Positions 37,732 to 47,276 of a DNA stretch of 64,000 nucleotides are shown here, in pieces (the first letter of the stretch is position 1; every line of letters begins with the position of its first letter). The notes under the pieces were generated by a model, which saw only the letters and a list, made by a program, of their open reading frames with translations, was not told the DNA's origin and made no database searches. This stretch comes from Rothia sp. ZJ932 (GTDB taxonomy: Bacteria; Actinomycetota; Actinomycetes; Actinomycetales; Micrococcaceae), in NCBI RefSeq assembly GCF_016924835.1, contig NZ_CP070480.1, positions 1,612,001 through 1,676,000 on the forward strand, in the 5' to 3' direction. Made by a program: the position numbers and the translations under genes.

Positions 37732-38505
37732 CTAGGACGCGAGCGCGTCCCACCCCAATTTGAGAATCAACGCACTGACCACAACTACCATGAGCACCCG
37801 AATGAAGCCAGCGCCGCGGGCAATAGCTGTGCGCGCTCCCCAGTAACCGCCCACCATATTGGCAAACCCCATCAGTAGGCCGAGAGCCCAGATTTGGTGA
37901 CCACCCAGCGTAAAGAAAATGAGAGCACCAAGGTTGGTTGCAGCGTTAATGACCTTGGTCTGCGCGACAGATTGCAGCATAGAGTATCCCAGAAAAACCA
38001 CCATACCCATCATCAAAAACGATCCGGTGCCAGGGCCCAAGATACCGTCATAAAAGCCGATTCCTGCCGCAAGCCCCAAAGCGATGCCCAGGTGTTTCCT
38101 GCCCGTGATTCTCAGTGCTGTAAGCTCCCCTTCGGCAGGCTTAACGATAGTAAACACAAGCACCGCGAAGAGGGCAACGATAATAATGGGCGTGAACACT
38201 TGGGCAGGAATTATCGTGGCAGCCGCTGCCCCACCACAACTCGCGCACAGGGCTAGAGTAGCCATCGGCAAAGCCGTTTTTATATCGGTAGTGGTTCGCC
38301 GGTAGTAGGTCACGGCGCTGGTGATAGTACCGCAGATAGAACTCAGCTTATTCACCGCGAGCGCTTGCACCGGTGTGAGTCCAGGAACCAGCAACACCGC
38401 CGGTAGCTGAATGAGCCCACCGCCACCCACTACCGCATCCACCCACCCTGCCAGTAAGGCAGCGAACAAAAGCAAGATGATAGCGGTAGGGGCTAAGGCT
38501 TCCAT
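37732..38505 (-). CDS. TSUP family (TauE/SafE) transporter
   Basis: The 257-residue membrane protein has about eight helices and the TSUP signatures GWVDAVVGGGGLIQLPAVL (residues 21-39) and GFYDGILGPGTGSFLMMG (about residues 149-166). Members export or import sulfite, sulfoacetate or other organosulfur anions; the substrate is unknown. It lies downstream of proS on the same strand, but a terminator separates them. Confidence 0.88.
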   Translation of the reverse strand: MEALAPTAIILLLFAALLAGWVDAVVGGGGLIQLPAVLLVPGLTPVQALAVNKLSSICGTITSAVTYYRRTTTDIKTALPMATLALCASCGGAAAATIIPAQVFTPIIIVALFAVLVFTIVKPAEGELTALRITGRKHLGIALGLAAGIGFYDGILGPGTGSFLMMGMVVFLGYSMLQSVAQTKVINAATNLGALIFFTLGGHQIWALGLLMGFANMVGGYWGARTAIARGAGFIRVLMVVVVSALILKLGWDALAS

Positions 38506-38570
38506 ACGACAAGGCTACAAGAAGCACCGTCTCAGCCCCACATCATTAATGAGGCTCGACGCGCCGCCTA

Positions 38571-38617
38571 AAATAATAAAAGGCAGGTACCCCACTGCAC
38601 TTTGGTGGGGCACCTGC
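38571..38617 (-). terminator. Terminator downstream of proS
   Basis: GCAGGTACCCCAC (38583-38595) pairs with GTGGGGCACCTGC (38605-38617) with one mismatch. On the minus strand it is followed by CTTTTATTATTT. Confidence 0.9.
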
Positions 38618-38634
38618 TTTGACACTCACCGGCG

Positions 38635-40434
38635 TTAGCCGCGAACCTCAGCAATAACTTCATCGACTGCGGTGGCTACCTGAATATTGCGTGCCTCGCC
38701 ACTACGACGATCTTTAAGCTCAAGTACGCCATCTTTGTAACCGCGACCAATCACCACAATAGTGGGAACACCCAGCAGTTCAGCATCACCGAACTTCACA
38801 CCGGGGGATGCCTTGGGGCGGTCATCGACCATCACCTCAAGACCAGCTGCCTCCAGCTCAGCAACCAGTTCATCACCGTAGGAGAAAATTTCCTCGCCCT
38901 TGCCGGTAATAACCACATGCACATCTGCCGGTGCCAGGTGACGGGGCCAGATCAAGCCCTTCTCATCGTGGTTTCCCTCGGCAATAGCTGCCAGCGCACG
39001 GGTAACGCCGACGCCGTACGAACCCATAGTGACGGTCTGCAACTTACCGTTGTTATCAAGAACCTTCAAACCGAGCGCCTCAGCGTACTTGCGACCAAGC
39101 TGGAAGATGTGCCCCATCTCGATACCGCGAGCTGCTTCCAGCGGACCAGAACCATCGGGAGCCATATCGCCCTCACGCACCTCGCACGCCTCAACGACAC
39201 CGTCAGCGGTGAAATCGCGTCCAGCAACCAGGTAGTAGACGTGCTTGCCATGCTCATTAGCACCGGTAATCCAGTCAGAACCATCGACGACGCGAGGGTC
39301 AAGGAAGTAGGGAATACCAGTGGTTGATTCTTTGCCCAACAAGGGCGCATCCAGGGTCAAACCGGGGCCGATGTACCCCTTAACCAGCTGGGGGAAGTTC
39401 TTGAGATCTTCTTCGGTTGCCGCCTCGACCTCAACTTCGCCACCAATACCCAGCAGGGCACCGATGTTCACCTCAACACGAGCCATATCTACTGCGCGGT
39501 CGCCAGGAAGACCGATAGCAACCATGTGGCGCTCGCCAGCCGGATCAATCACAGCAACGATAACGTTTTTGAGGGTGTCAGCCGCTGCCCAATCACGACC
39601 TTCTCTGGGGTACAGCTTATTAGACTGATCAACCAGGGTTTCGATGGTCGGGGAATCGGGGGTTTCGAAAACCTGCGCTACCGGAGTGTTCGATGCATCC
39701 ACGGGGTCGGGAACCACCGTAGTGACCGCTTCAACGTTAGCGGCGTAGCCACCTGCTGAGCGCACAAAGGTATCTTCACCGATAGCAGTGGGGTGCAAGA
39801 ACTCTTCTGAGCGGGAACCACCCATAGCGCCGGACTGCGCCTGCACAATGACGATGTCCAAACCCAGGCGTTCAAAGATTCGCTGGTAGGCAGCGCGGTG
39901 CGCCAGGTATGCCTCTTCAAGACCAGCGTCGTCAATATCGAAGGAGTAAGAATCCTTCATCACGAACTCGCGTCCGCGCAACAGACCCGCACGCGGACGC
40001 GCCTCGTCGCGGTACTTGGTCTGAATCTGGTACAGGGTCACCGGAAGGTCTTTGTAAGAAGAGTAGAGATCTTTTACAAGCAGGGTGAACATCTCTTCGT
40101 GGGTGGGTGCCAAGAGCATATCGGTGCCCTTACGGTCTTTGAGGCGGAAGAGGTTATCGCCGTACTCGTCCCAACGGTTGGTGGTCTCATAGGGCTCACG
40201 CGGCAGCAGGGCAGGAAAGTGAACTTCCTGAGCACCAATAGCATTCATTTCTTCACGCACAATGTTCTCGACCTTGCTCAGAACCTTCAGACCGAGCGGC
40301 AACCAGGTATAAATACCGGGTGCGGCACGACGAATGTAGCCGGCACGCACCAGTAACTTGTGGCTTGCGACTTCGGCATCTACCGGGTCTTCACGCAAAG
40401 TGCGCAGAAAAAGGTTTGAAAGGCGAGTTGCCAC
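38635..40434 (-). CDS. proS: Prolyl-tRNA synthetase
   Basis: ProRS charges tRNA-Pro. The 599-residue protein begins [17 protein letters not shown] at a GTG (40432-40434), matching the common N-terminus; the frame continues 20 codons upstream without a better start. Class II motif 1 ([24 protein letters not shown]) and motif 2 ([26 protein letters not shown]) are clear. The YbaK-type editing domain is inserted between motifs 2 and 3, followed by motif 3 ([16 protein letters not shown]) and the anticodon-binding domain. This is the bacterial-type ProRS with editing domain. A terminator follows. Confidence 0.96.
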   Translation of the reverse strand: MATRLSNLFLRTLREDPVDAEVASHKLLVRAGYIRRAAPGIYTWLPLGLKVLSKVENIVREEMNAIGAQEVHFPALLPREPYETTNRWDEYGDNLFRLKDRKGTDMLLAPTHEEMFTLLVKDLYSSYKDLPVTLYQIQTKYRDEARPRAGLLRGREFVMKDSYSFDIDDAGLEEAYLAHRAAYQRIFERLGLDIVIVQAQSGAMGGSRSEEFLHPTAIGEDTFVRSAGGYAANVEAVTTVVPDPVDASNTPVAQVFETPDSPTIETLVDQSNKLYPREGRDWAAADTLKNVIVAVIDPAGERHMVAIGLPGDRAVDMARVEVNIGALLGIGGEVEVEAATEEDLKNFPQLVKGYIGPGLTLDAPLLGKESTTGIPYFLDPRVVDGSDWITGANEHGKHVYYLVAGRDFTADGVVEACEVREGDMAPDGSGPLEAARGIEMGHIFQLGRKYAEALGLKVLDNNGKLQTVTMGSYGVGVTRALAAIAEGNHDEKGLIWPRHLAPADVHVVITGKGEEIFSYGDELVAELEAAGLEVMVDDRPKASPGVKFGDAELLGVPTIVVIGRGYKDGVLELKDRRSGEARNIQVATAVDEVIAEVRG

Positions 40435-40649
40435 CGTGAATCTTATCCAATCTTTGTGTTGAGCTCGCACGGCACACCCGTAGGCTGCCTGCATTTAGTA
40501 TCTCTAGCAGTTTACCGCGTCCGCCTGCCCTCTTTCATACAACAAAAAGGGACGTTACAACAAGATGCTACCAAGTGTATGTCAGGCTACTAGTGATGTG
40601 TTCCGTCAGGAACTACATGAGTACATGCTTCTTAGCAGCACCAGAGGCA

Positions 40650-41690
40650 CTAGAAAAGAATCGTCGAAAACGTATTAATCTGTTCGAAGCCAACAGCCCG
40701 GTAGAGCGCACGAGCGCGCGCATTATAGTCATTGACGTAGAGCGAGATGTGAGCGTAGCGGGGTCGAATCAACTGGCATGCTTGGGCAAGGAGCGGCGCC
40801 GAAAGTCCATGACCGCGGTATGCCGGGTGCAACCAGACCCCCTGCAACTGGCAGTGGTTGTTGTGGGCAAGCCCCAAATCTACTTTGAAGACCACCACGC
40901 CCTCACTGTTCGTTGCTACCAGGGAGCGTCCGCCAGTGATGAACTCGCTGACACGTCGAGCATAGCCCGTAGCGTCCCGTTCGAGCGGGTCGTAGCCCAC
41001 CTCCTCGGTGAACATAGCGACTGAGGCTTGCAAAAGTGATGAGCGGTCGGTGGTGCGCGCCCAGCGCACACCGTAGTCAATGGCTGGCACGCGCAGGTTA
41101 TGCCGGTAGAGGTCTGCCTGTGCGTGAAGCTGCGTATGAGGAGCAAGGTAGAGCAGTGGCTGGTGGGGGCGTTCGTCCATGACCGACTGAAAGCCATGCT
41201 GGGAGCGCTCCCACAACGGCCGCACAAGCTCTGCAACCCCAAATATCGAGGCGAGGTACCTGCTGTTGCTCATGATAAATTCAGCGGTAGCATCAAGGTA
41301 CCGCTCGGGTACCTGCAACGGTACGCAGTTGCCACCCAACCAGATGGCACCCACCAGCTCTTCACGCGGTGCCGGTGTGGTAGTGGCTGACCGCCCCAAA
41401 AAATGCTGGGTCATAGTGCGAATAACCTGCGGTACCGGGTTCGCAGTCTCTGAGTAAGCCGATAAACTACCGGGGTCAGGTACTTCACGCTCAAAAATTC
41501 CTACAAACCCATAGGGCGGACGCACCGGCAGCGCCCTACCCGTGGCAGGCAGCCCAAAGGTATTCAGATGCTCGGCTTCAAAGAGATGAGCCACCGGATC
41601 ATATGACATCATCCGGTGAAGGTCTTCGAAATACTGGCTGGTCAGCGGTCGAAGAATCACACGTTGATCGCGTGCAAATTTAGGTTTCAT
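40650..41690 (-). CDS. GNAT acetyltransferase with N-terminal DUF4081-like domain
   Basis: The 346-residue protein has a divergent N-terminal half (residues 1-200) and a C-terminal GNAT domain. The acetyl-CoA loop lies in GVWLHPAYRGHGLSAPLLAQA near residue 285, and a later GNAT strand region is HISLYVNDYNARARALYRAVGF. A homologous GNAT/DUF4081 gene occupies the position after ispG in mycobacteria. Its substrate is unknown. GGGGTAT precedes the ATG, and it starts 60 bp after the ispG stop. Confidence 0.82.
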   Translation of the reverse strand: MKPKFARDQRVILRPLTSQYFEDLHRMMSYDPVAHLFEAEHLNTFGLPATGRALPVRPPYGFVGIFEREVPDPGSLSAYSETANPVPQVIRTMTQHFLGRSATTTPAPREELVGAIWLGGNCVPLQVPERYLDATAEFIMSNSRYLASIFGVAELVRPLWERSQHGFQSVMDERPHQPLLYLAPHTQLHAQADLYRHNLRVPAIDYGVRWARTTDRSSLLQASVAMFTEEVGYDPLERDATGYARRVSEFITGGRSLVATNSEGVVVFKVDLGLAHNNHCQLQGVWLHPAYRGHGLSAPLLAQACQLIRPRYAHISLYVNDYNARARALYRAVGFEQINTFSTILF

Positions 41691-41750
41691 ATACCCCGGC
41701 GGCTCGTTAGTGTGTCTAACCCCTTACAGAACAAGAGGGGCTATCACGCA

Positions 41751-42917
41751 TTAGTTGCTGACATTGACGGAGGGGGTACCCTCTGGAACGTAGAGACCGC
41801 TGGCTTCCATTTCAGCTGCAATGCGGTTAGCTTCTTCGATGAGGGTTTCAACAATCTGGTCTTCAGGAACGGTCTTGATAACCTCACCCTTGACGAAAAT
41901 CTGGCCCTTGCCGTTGCCCGAGGCAACACCCAAATCAGCCTCGCGTGCTTCACCAGGACCATTGACGACGCAACCCATGACAGCAACGCGCAGGGGCACC
42001 TTCATGCCCTCCAAACCTGCGGTGACGTTCTCTGCTAGCTCCCACACATCCACCTGCGCGCGTCCACACGAGGGGCACGAAACAATATCGAGCTTACGCG
42101 GACGCAGGTTCAGCGATTCAAGAATTTGTGAGCCAACCTTGACCTCTTCAACGGGAGGGGCAGACAAAGAAACACGAATGGTGTCACCAATGCCATCAGA
42201 GAGCAAAGCACCGAAAGCAGTCGCGCTTTTGATGGTGCCCTGGAAGGCAGGACCAGCTTCGGTCACGCCCAGGTGCAGGGGCCAGTCACCGGCAGCAGCC
42301 AGCTGACGATAAGCCTCCACCATAATCACGGGGTCATTGTGCTTCACCGAAATCTTGAAGTCATTGAAACCGTGCTCTTCAAAGAGGGAAGCCTCCCAAA
42401 CAGCTGACTCCACCAGAGCCTCAGGAGTGGCGCGTCCGTACTTTTCAAGGAGGCGCTTATCAAGCGAACCACCGTTAACACCAATACGAATAGAGGTGCC
42501 GTGATCTTTCGCCATCTGCGCGATCTCTTTGACCTGGTCATCAAACTTGCGAATGTTACCGGGGTTCACACGCACAGCACCACAGCCTGCTTCAATTGCC
42601 TGGTAGACGTACTTGGGCTGAAAGTGAATATCAGCAATCACGGGAATCTGTGACTGCTTAGCGATAATAGGCAGTGCCTCAGCGTCCTTATCAGTGGGGC
42701 AGGCAACGCGCACAATATCGCAACCAGCAGCGGTCAGCTCAGCGATCTGTTGCAAGGTTGCACCGATATCGTGGGTTTTTGTGGTGGTCATTGACTGCAC
42801 CGAAACGGGTGAGTCAGAACCAACACCAACCTTGCCCACAGAAAACTGACGGGTCTTGCGACGCGGTGCCAAAGTGGGCGCAGGCGGCAGGGGCATTCCT
42901 AGATTGACCGCGGTCAA
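41751..42917 (-). CDS. ispG: (E)-4-hydroxy-3-methylbut-2-enyl-diphosphate synthase
   Basis: IspG (GcpE) is a 4Fe-4S enzyme of the MEP isoprenoid pathway that converts MEcPP to HMBPP. Cluster cysteines are seen in [12 protein letters not shown] and [10 protein letters not shown], and the N-terminal signature [11 protein letters not shown] is present. I place the start at TTG (42915-42917), six bases after GGAGG, giving 388 residues beginning [14 protein letters not shown]. The frame stays open 26 codons upstream but without such a site. dxr of the same pathway is 5 kb away, with rip1 and the pfl operon between. Confidence 0.94.
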   Translation of the reverse strand: MTAVNLGMPLPPAPTLAPRRKTRQFSVGKVGVGSDSPVSVQSMTTTKTHDIGATLQQIAELTAAGCDIVRVACPTDKDAEALPIIAKQSQIPVIADIHFQPKYVYQAIEAGCGAVRVNPGNIRKFDDQVKEIAQMAKDHGTSIRIGVNGGSLDKRLLEKYGRATPEALVESAVWEASLFEEHGFNDFKISVKHNDPVIMVEAYRQLAAAGDWPLHLGVTEAGPAFQGTIKSATAFGALLSDGIGDTIRVSLSAPPVEEVKVGSQILESLNLRPRKLDIVSCPSCGRAQVDVWELAENVTAGLEGMKVPLRVAVMGCVVNGPGEAREADLGVASGNGKGQIFVKGEVIKTVPEDQIVETLIEEANRIAAEMEASGLYVPEGTPSVNVSN

Positions 42918-43057
42918 AGCGTTCCTCCAAAACTTACGTTTACTCTTTAGTTTTAAAGAGCATAGTGTGTCATCTTCTATTGTGCACCAGTACACGAGGT
43001 TTTATGAAGAGACTTAGGCTGGCTCACAGCTAAATGCACCAGCGTTATCTACAGGGC

Positions 43058-44395
43058 TTAGAACAGGCTCACCGGCTTGAAAATATCAGCAACAATAAGC
43101 ACCAACGACATCACCATAAATGAGCCCGCCACCACGAAGGTCAGCGGCAGCAAACGCGCAGCGTCAAAAGCTCCGGGGTCTGGTTTACCAGCAAGACGAG
43201 CGAACCCTCTGCGTACAGACTCCCACAGAGCACCCAAGACGTGCCCGCCATCCAAGGGCAAAAGGGGAATAAGGTTGAAAGCAAAAAGAAAAAGGTTCAA
43301 AGTACCAATCATCGACACCAAGGTCGCAGCTTTTTCTTTCAGGTTAATCTGATCGGTGGCAGCCACCTCACCGGCAATACGCCCTACGCCCACCACCGAC
43401 ATAGGACCATCGGGATCACGCTCCCCGTTGGTTGCCAAGACCACCGCAACGTCCCACACACGGGCAGGCAATCTCAGTACGGACGCGTAGATGCTACGCA
43501 GCTGCTCCCCCACTATTGGCATGACTTCCCCGGCAGTTCCCGGTACCAGCTGTGTGTCAGGACCCACACCAATAAAGCCAACATCACGGGTTTTATAGCT
43601 ACCATCAGGGTTGGTTTCATAGCTGCCAGTAACCTCATTAAAGAGAGGACGCGCAGTCAGCATGGGTTCAATACGTAGTTGCTTCTCTTCCCCCTCACGC
43701 AACACCGTCATAGAAACTTCCTTATTAGCATGAGCGCGAATAAGTTCGGTCAGCTGTTCCCAGCTATCAATACGCACACCGGCAAACTCAACCACCGTAT
43801 CGTTGAGCTGCACCCCGGCAAGAGCCGCCGGAGCTTGAGGGTCTTTATCGGTGCAAGTGGCAGCATTTTCCTGGGCAGCAACTACCGTCTTAACGCACTC
43901 GCTCATGGAAGCAACGGTCGTAGTCGGTTGCGCCGAACCAAATCCCAGAATCAATACGGCGGTACACACCACGCCAATTGCAAGGTTCATCAGTGGCCCA
44001 CCCAGCATAATGATGATCCGCTTATAAATAGGCAGTTTATAGAAAACTCTGTTCTCGTCCCCCGGTTGCAAGCGCTCATAGTCGGTAGCACGCGCATCCT
44101 CTACCAGCTGACTAAACGGACCGGTAGTACTAGCGCGCAACCCCGCCTCAGCGTTCGACGGCGGGTACATACCTATCATCGAAATATAGCCACCCAGCGG
44201 AATCGCTTTGACACCGTACTCGGTTTCACCGCGACGCCACGAAAAGAGAGTTTTGCCGAAGCCAATCATGTACTGGGGTACCCGCACACCAAATTTTTTG
44301 GCAGGTAGCAAATGCCCTACCTCGTGCAGACCGATTGAGAAGCCGATGGCGAGAGCCATGATCAGCACACCTACCAGAAACAAAAGTATTCCCAC
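43058..44395 (-). CDS. rip1: M50 family site-2 protease (Rip1/RseP-like)
   Basis: This intramembrane metalloprotease cuts membrane proteins such as anti-sigma factors. The 445-residue protein has the zinc motif HEVGH in the first helix (about residues 24-28), a PDZ domain near residues 170-260 (AALAGVQLNDTVVEFAGVRID) and the LDGG motif (LLPLDGGHVLGA) in a C-terminal helix. The start is a GTG at 44393-44395 with a weak ribosome site. The dxr-rip-ispG order is conserved in actinobacteria, but here the pfl operon separates rip1 from dxr. Confidence 0.93.
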   Translation of the reverse strand: MGILLFLVGVLIMALAIGFSIGLHEVGHLLPAKKFGVRVPQYMIGFGKTLFSWRRGETEYGVKAIPLGGYISMIGMYPPSNAEAGLRASTTGPFSQLVEDARATDYERLQPGDENRVFYKLPIYKRIIIMLGGPLMNLAIGVVCTAVLILGFGSAQPTTTVASMSECVKTVVAAQENAATCTDKDPQAPAALAGVQLNDTVVEFAGVRIDSWEQLTELIRAHANKEVSMTVLREGEEKQLRIEPMLTARPLFNEVTGSYETNPDGSYKTRDVGFIGVGPDTQLVPGTAGEVMPIVGEQLRSIYASVLRLPARVWDVAVVLATNGERDPDGPMSVVGVGRIAGEVAATDQINLKEKAATLVSMIGTLNLFLFAFNLIPLLPLDGGHVLGALWESVRRGFARLAGKPDPGAFDAARLLPLTFVVAGSFMVMSLVLIVADIFKPVSLF

Positions 44396-44845
44396 TTAAC
44401 TGATGACCTTTACTTTTTCGCGTTGCGTGTTAGGGTTCGGGTAAGCCCCTTACCTCTGCATATAGCATTTCGATAGTACCCCTCTAACCTGGGAGTCTTC
44501 GAGGTGCTTACCTATATTGCTTGATGGCGAAAGCGTTGTCTGCGCCAGCGGGACTTGAGGTTATTTTCACCTGTTTGTTGAGGTACTTTGAACCTAATTT
44601 TTTGAGTAAAAAATACCCTAACGTCATATTTGGTATTTTTGGGCTCCACACACACCTAAATCTTGCATAAAAAATGCGATATAACAGTATTTAGCCTAGT
44701 CAAAACCATTTTTCTAAAAATCAAGCCCATGCCTGGTACCTCAGCAAAAATTTTCGTCACCTTGTATTTTCTCACTGCATCAATAGGCTTGTTAAGTAAG
44801 AAACTACGTTCATTCACTAGTAAGCATCAAAGGAGCATCTAGCAC
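44396..44845 (+). promoter_or_regulatory. Long AT-rich intergenic region upstream of the pfl operon
   Basis: This 450-bp gap holds no gene. Its central part (about 44575-44780) is clearly richer in A and T than the surroundings, with runs such as AAAAAATACCC and TTTTTCTAAAAA. A short palindrome GCAT-A5-ATGC (44665-44677) abuts a possible -10 hexamer TATAAC (44680-44685). AGGAG at about 44831-44835 is the pflB ribosome site. No clear Rex, FNR or GlxR-type site is visible, although anaerobic control would be expected. Confidence 0.45.
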
Positions 44846-46960
44846 ATGACTGCACTAGCCAACGCCGAAGAGGCAACCCTCATTCGTCCCGAGTTTGCGG
44901 ACGCGTGGCGCGGCTTCAACGACGGCGAGTGGAAGCGCGCTGTCGAAGTTCGCGACTTCATTCTCAAGAACTTCACCCCCTACGAGGGCGATGCATCATT
45001 CTTGGCAGGCCCCACCGAAAAGACCCTCCGAGTCTGGGACACCCTTGAAAAGAAATTCCTCTCAGTAGAGCGCAAGCAGCGCGTTTACGATGTAGACACC
45101 GAAACCCCCGCTGAAATCGATGCTTTCGATGCAGGCTACATCTCAAAGGACGACGACGTTATCGTCGGCCTGCAGACTGATGTGCCCCTCAAGCGCGCCA
45201 TGATGCCCAACGGTGGCTGGCGCATGGTTGAGACCGCTATTAAAGAAGCGGGTAAAGTACCCAACGAAGACGTCAAGAAAATCTTCACCGAGTACCGCAA
45301 GACCCACAACCAGGCTGTCTTCGACATCTACACCCCTCGCATCCGCGCAGCTCGTTCATCACACATCATCACCGGTCTGCCCGATGCTTACGGCCGCGGT
45401 CGCATCATCGGCGACTACCGCCGCGTAGCTCTCTACGGTGTTGACGCGCTGATTGCTGATAAGGAACGCGCAAAGGACGCCGTAGCGGACCAAGGTTTCT
45501 CAGAGCACTGGGCACGCTACCGCGAAGAGCACTCAGAGCAGATTAAAGCTCTGCAGCGTTTGAAGAAGATGGCAGAGAAGTACGGCTTCGACATCTCAGG
45601 TCCTGCACGCAACGCTAAAGAAGCTGTTCAGTGGACCTACTTTGGTTACCTGGCATCGGTGAAGTCACAGGACGGCGCTGCAATGTCCATCGGTCGTCTC
45701 TCAGGCTTCTTGGATGCCTACTTCGAGCGTGACTTTGCAGAGGGCACTATCACCGAGTCTGATGCTCAGGAAATGATTGACGCACTGGTTATCAAATTGC
45801 GTATTACCCGATTCCTGCGCACCATCGATTACGATCAGATTTTCTCAGGTGACCCCTACTGGGCAACCTGGTCAGACGGTGGTTTTGCTGAAGACGGTCG
45901 TACCCTGGTTACTAAGACCTCCTTCCGTTTGTTGCAGACCCTGCGTAACCTTGGTCCTGCTCCCGAGCCCAACATCACCATCTTCTGGGACGAGCAGCTG
46001 CCCAACGGCTACAAGGAATTCTGCTCCGCAATCTCCATTGAGACCTCTTCCATTCAGTACGAATCTGACCCCCAGATTCGTCAGCACTGGGGCGACGACG
46101 TAGCTATTGCTTGCTGCGTATCCCCCATGAAGGTCGGCAAGCAGATGCAGTTCTTCGGCGCACGCGTCAACGCTGCAAAGGCCCTGCTGTACGCACTGAA
46201 CGGTGGCCGTGATGAGATGACCGGCAAGCAGATTGTTGAAGGCTATGAGCCCATCAAGGGCGACGAGCCCCTCGACTTTGATGAGGTCTGGCACAAGTAC
46301 GAAGAAATGTTGGACTGGGTTATCGGCACCTACGTCGAGGCGCTGAACATCATTCACTACAGCCACGACAAGTACGCCTATGAGTCCATCGAAATGGCTC
46401 TGCACGACTCAGACATCATCCGCGCAATGGGCTGCGGTATCGCAGGTCTCTCCATTGTTGCTGACTCGCTGGCAGCTATCAAGTACGCAAAGGTAACCCC
46501 TGTACGAGATGAGACCGGTCTGATTGTTGACTATATCACCGAAGGCGACTTCCCCGCCTACGGCAATGATGACGACCGCGCAGACGATATCGCTGCAACT
46601 ATCGTCCATACCGTCATGAGTAAGATCAAGGCTATCCCGCTCTACCGCGACGCTATTCCTACCCAGTCGGTTCTGACTATTACCTCAAACGTTGTCTACG
46701 GTAAGGCAACCGGTAACTTCCCGTCAGGCCACCGTGCTGGTAACCCCTTCTCCCCCGGTGCAAACCCCGAGAACGGTAAAGACACTCACGGTATGGTTGC
46801 TTCGATGCTCTCAGTCGGCAAGCTCGACTACGATGACGCACTCGACGGTATCTCACTGACCAACACGATCACCCCGACCGCGTTGGGTCGTGACAAGGAC
46901 GAGCAGGTTAAGAACCTGGTTGGCATCCTCGATGCCGGCTTCATTCCTGAAGAAGACTAA
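44846..46960 (+). CDS. pflB: Pyruvate formate-lyase catalytic chain lacking the glycyl-radical domain
   Basis: PFL cleaves pyruvate with CoA to formate and acetyl-CoA without oxygen. The 704 residues align by eye with the body of E. coli PflB, including the catalytic pair Cys423-Cys424 (AIACCVSPM), [10 protein letters not shown], and the C-terminal [20 protein letters not shown] and [12 protein letters not shown]. The protein ends at [15 protein letters not shown], exactly before the segment that in ordinary PFL carries the glycyl radical. The RVSGYAV motif is absent from this chain and lies in the next gene, in another frame 53 bp downstream. AGGAG precedes the ATG. It is on the plus strand within a minus-strand block. 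Confidence 0.95.
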   Translation: MTALANAEEATLIRPEFADAWRGFNDGEWKRAVEVRDFILKNFTPYEGDASFLAGPTEKTLRVWDTLEKKFLSVERKQRVYDVDTETPAEIDAFDAGYISKDDDVIVGLQTDVPLKRAMMPNGGWRMVETAIKEAGKVPNEDVKKIFTEYRKTHNQAVFDIYTPRIRAARSSHIITGLPDAYGRGRIIGDYRRVALYGVDALIADKERAKDAVADQGFSEHWARYREEHSEQIKALQRLKKMAEKYGFDISGPARNAKEAVQWTYFGYLASVKSQDGAAMSIGRLSGFLDAYFERDFAEGTITESDAQEMIDALVIKLRITRFLRTIDYDQIFSGDPYWATWSDGGFAEDGRTLVTKTSFRLLQTLRNLGPAPEPNITIFWDEQLPNGYKEFCSAISIETSSIQYESDPQIRQHWGDDVAIACCVSPMKVGKQMQFFGARVNAAKALLYALNGGRDEMTGKQIVEGYEPIKGDEPLDFDEVWHKYEEMLDWVIGTYVEALNIIHYSHDKYAYESIEMALHDSDIIRAMGCGIAGLSIVADSLAAIKYAKVTPVRDETGLIVDYITEGDFPAYGNDDDRADDIAATIVHTVMSKIKAIPLYRDAIPTQSVLTITSNVVYGKATGNFPSGHRAGNPFSPGANPENGKDTHGMVASMLSVGKLDYDDALDGISLTNTITPTALGRDKDEQVKNLVGILDAGFIPEED

Positions 46961-47013
46961 TCCTCGCCTTTACACGGCAAACCCTTATATTTCAAACGAA
47001 AGAAGGTCATATC

Positions 47014-47268
47014 ATGGCTGTCAAGACTTACGAAGAACGCCTTGCATCGATGAAGGCTAACCGTGCGGCAAAGCCCGCCGACAGCAAGGGTCTCTACCAC
47101 GCGAACATCAACGTTCTAAACAAGGACACCCTGATCGACGCAATGGAGAACCCCGATAACTACCCCAACCTGACCGTTCGCGTTTCAGGTTACGCAGTCA
47201 ACTTTGTTCGCCTTACCCGCGAGCAGCAGCTTGACGTTCTCTCACGCACCTTCCACCAGGGCGCATAA
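47014..47268 (+). CDS. Stand-alone glycyl-radical domain of pyruvate formate-lyase
   Basis: The 84-residue protein has a Lys/Ala-rich N-terminus of about 25 residues and then matches the last 58 residues of E. coli PflB. It contains [17 protein letters not shown], the glycyl-radical motif RVSGYAV with Gly59, and the end [18 protein letters not shown], leaving 25 residues after the Gly as in PFL. It has its own start and ribosome site (GAAAGAAGG), so it is not a sequencing frameshift. It resembles GrcA/YfiD in kind, but here the neighbouring PflB lacks this domain, so the protein should be an obligate subunit. pflA, whose product should install the radical, starts nine bases after the stop codon. 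Confidence 0.9.
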   Translation: MAVKTYEERLASMKANRAAKPADSKGLYHANINVLNKDTLIDAMENPDNYPNLTVRVSGYAVNFVRLTREQQLDVLSRTFHQGA

Positions 47269-47276
47269 ATTCAATA

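Noticed and set aside
40435-40649. T-box leader upstream of proS
   Set aside because: No T-box sequence or specifier stem is recognisable, and T-boxes before proS are not expected in this group.
44396-44845. Rex or FNR/GlxR operator before pflB
   Set aside because: No sequence close to TTGTGAA-N4-TTCACAA, TTGAT-N4-ATCAA or TGTGA-N6-TCACA was found.
46940-47030. Sequencing frameshift or stop error as the reason for the split pflB
   Set aside because: The second part has its own ribosome site and ATG and a new N-terminus of about 25 residues, is separated by 53 bp of untranslated sequence, and the first part ends cleanly, so a single error cannot join them.
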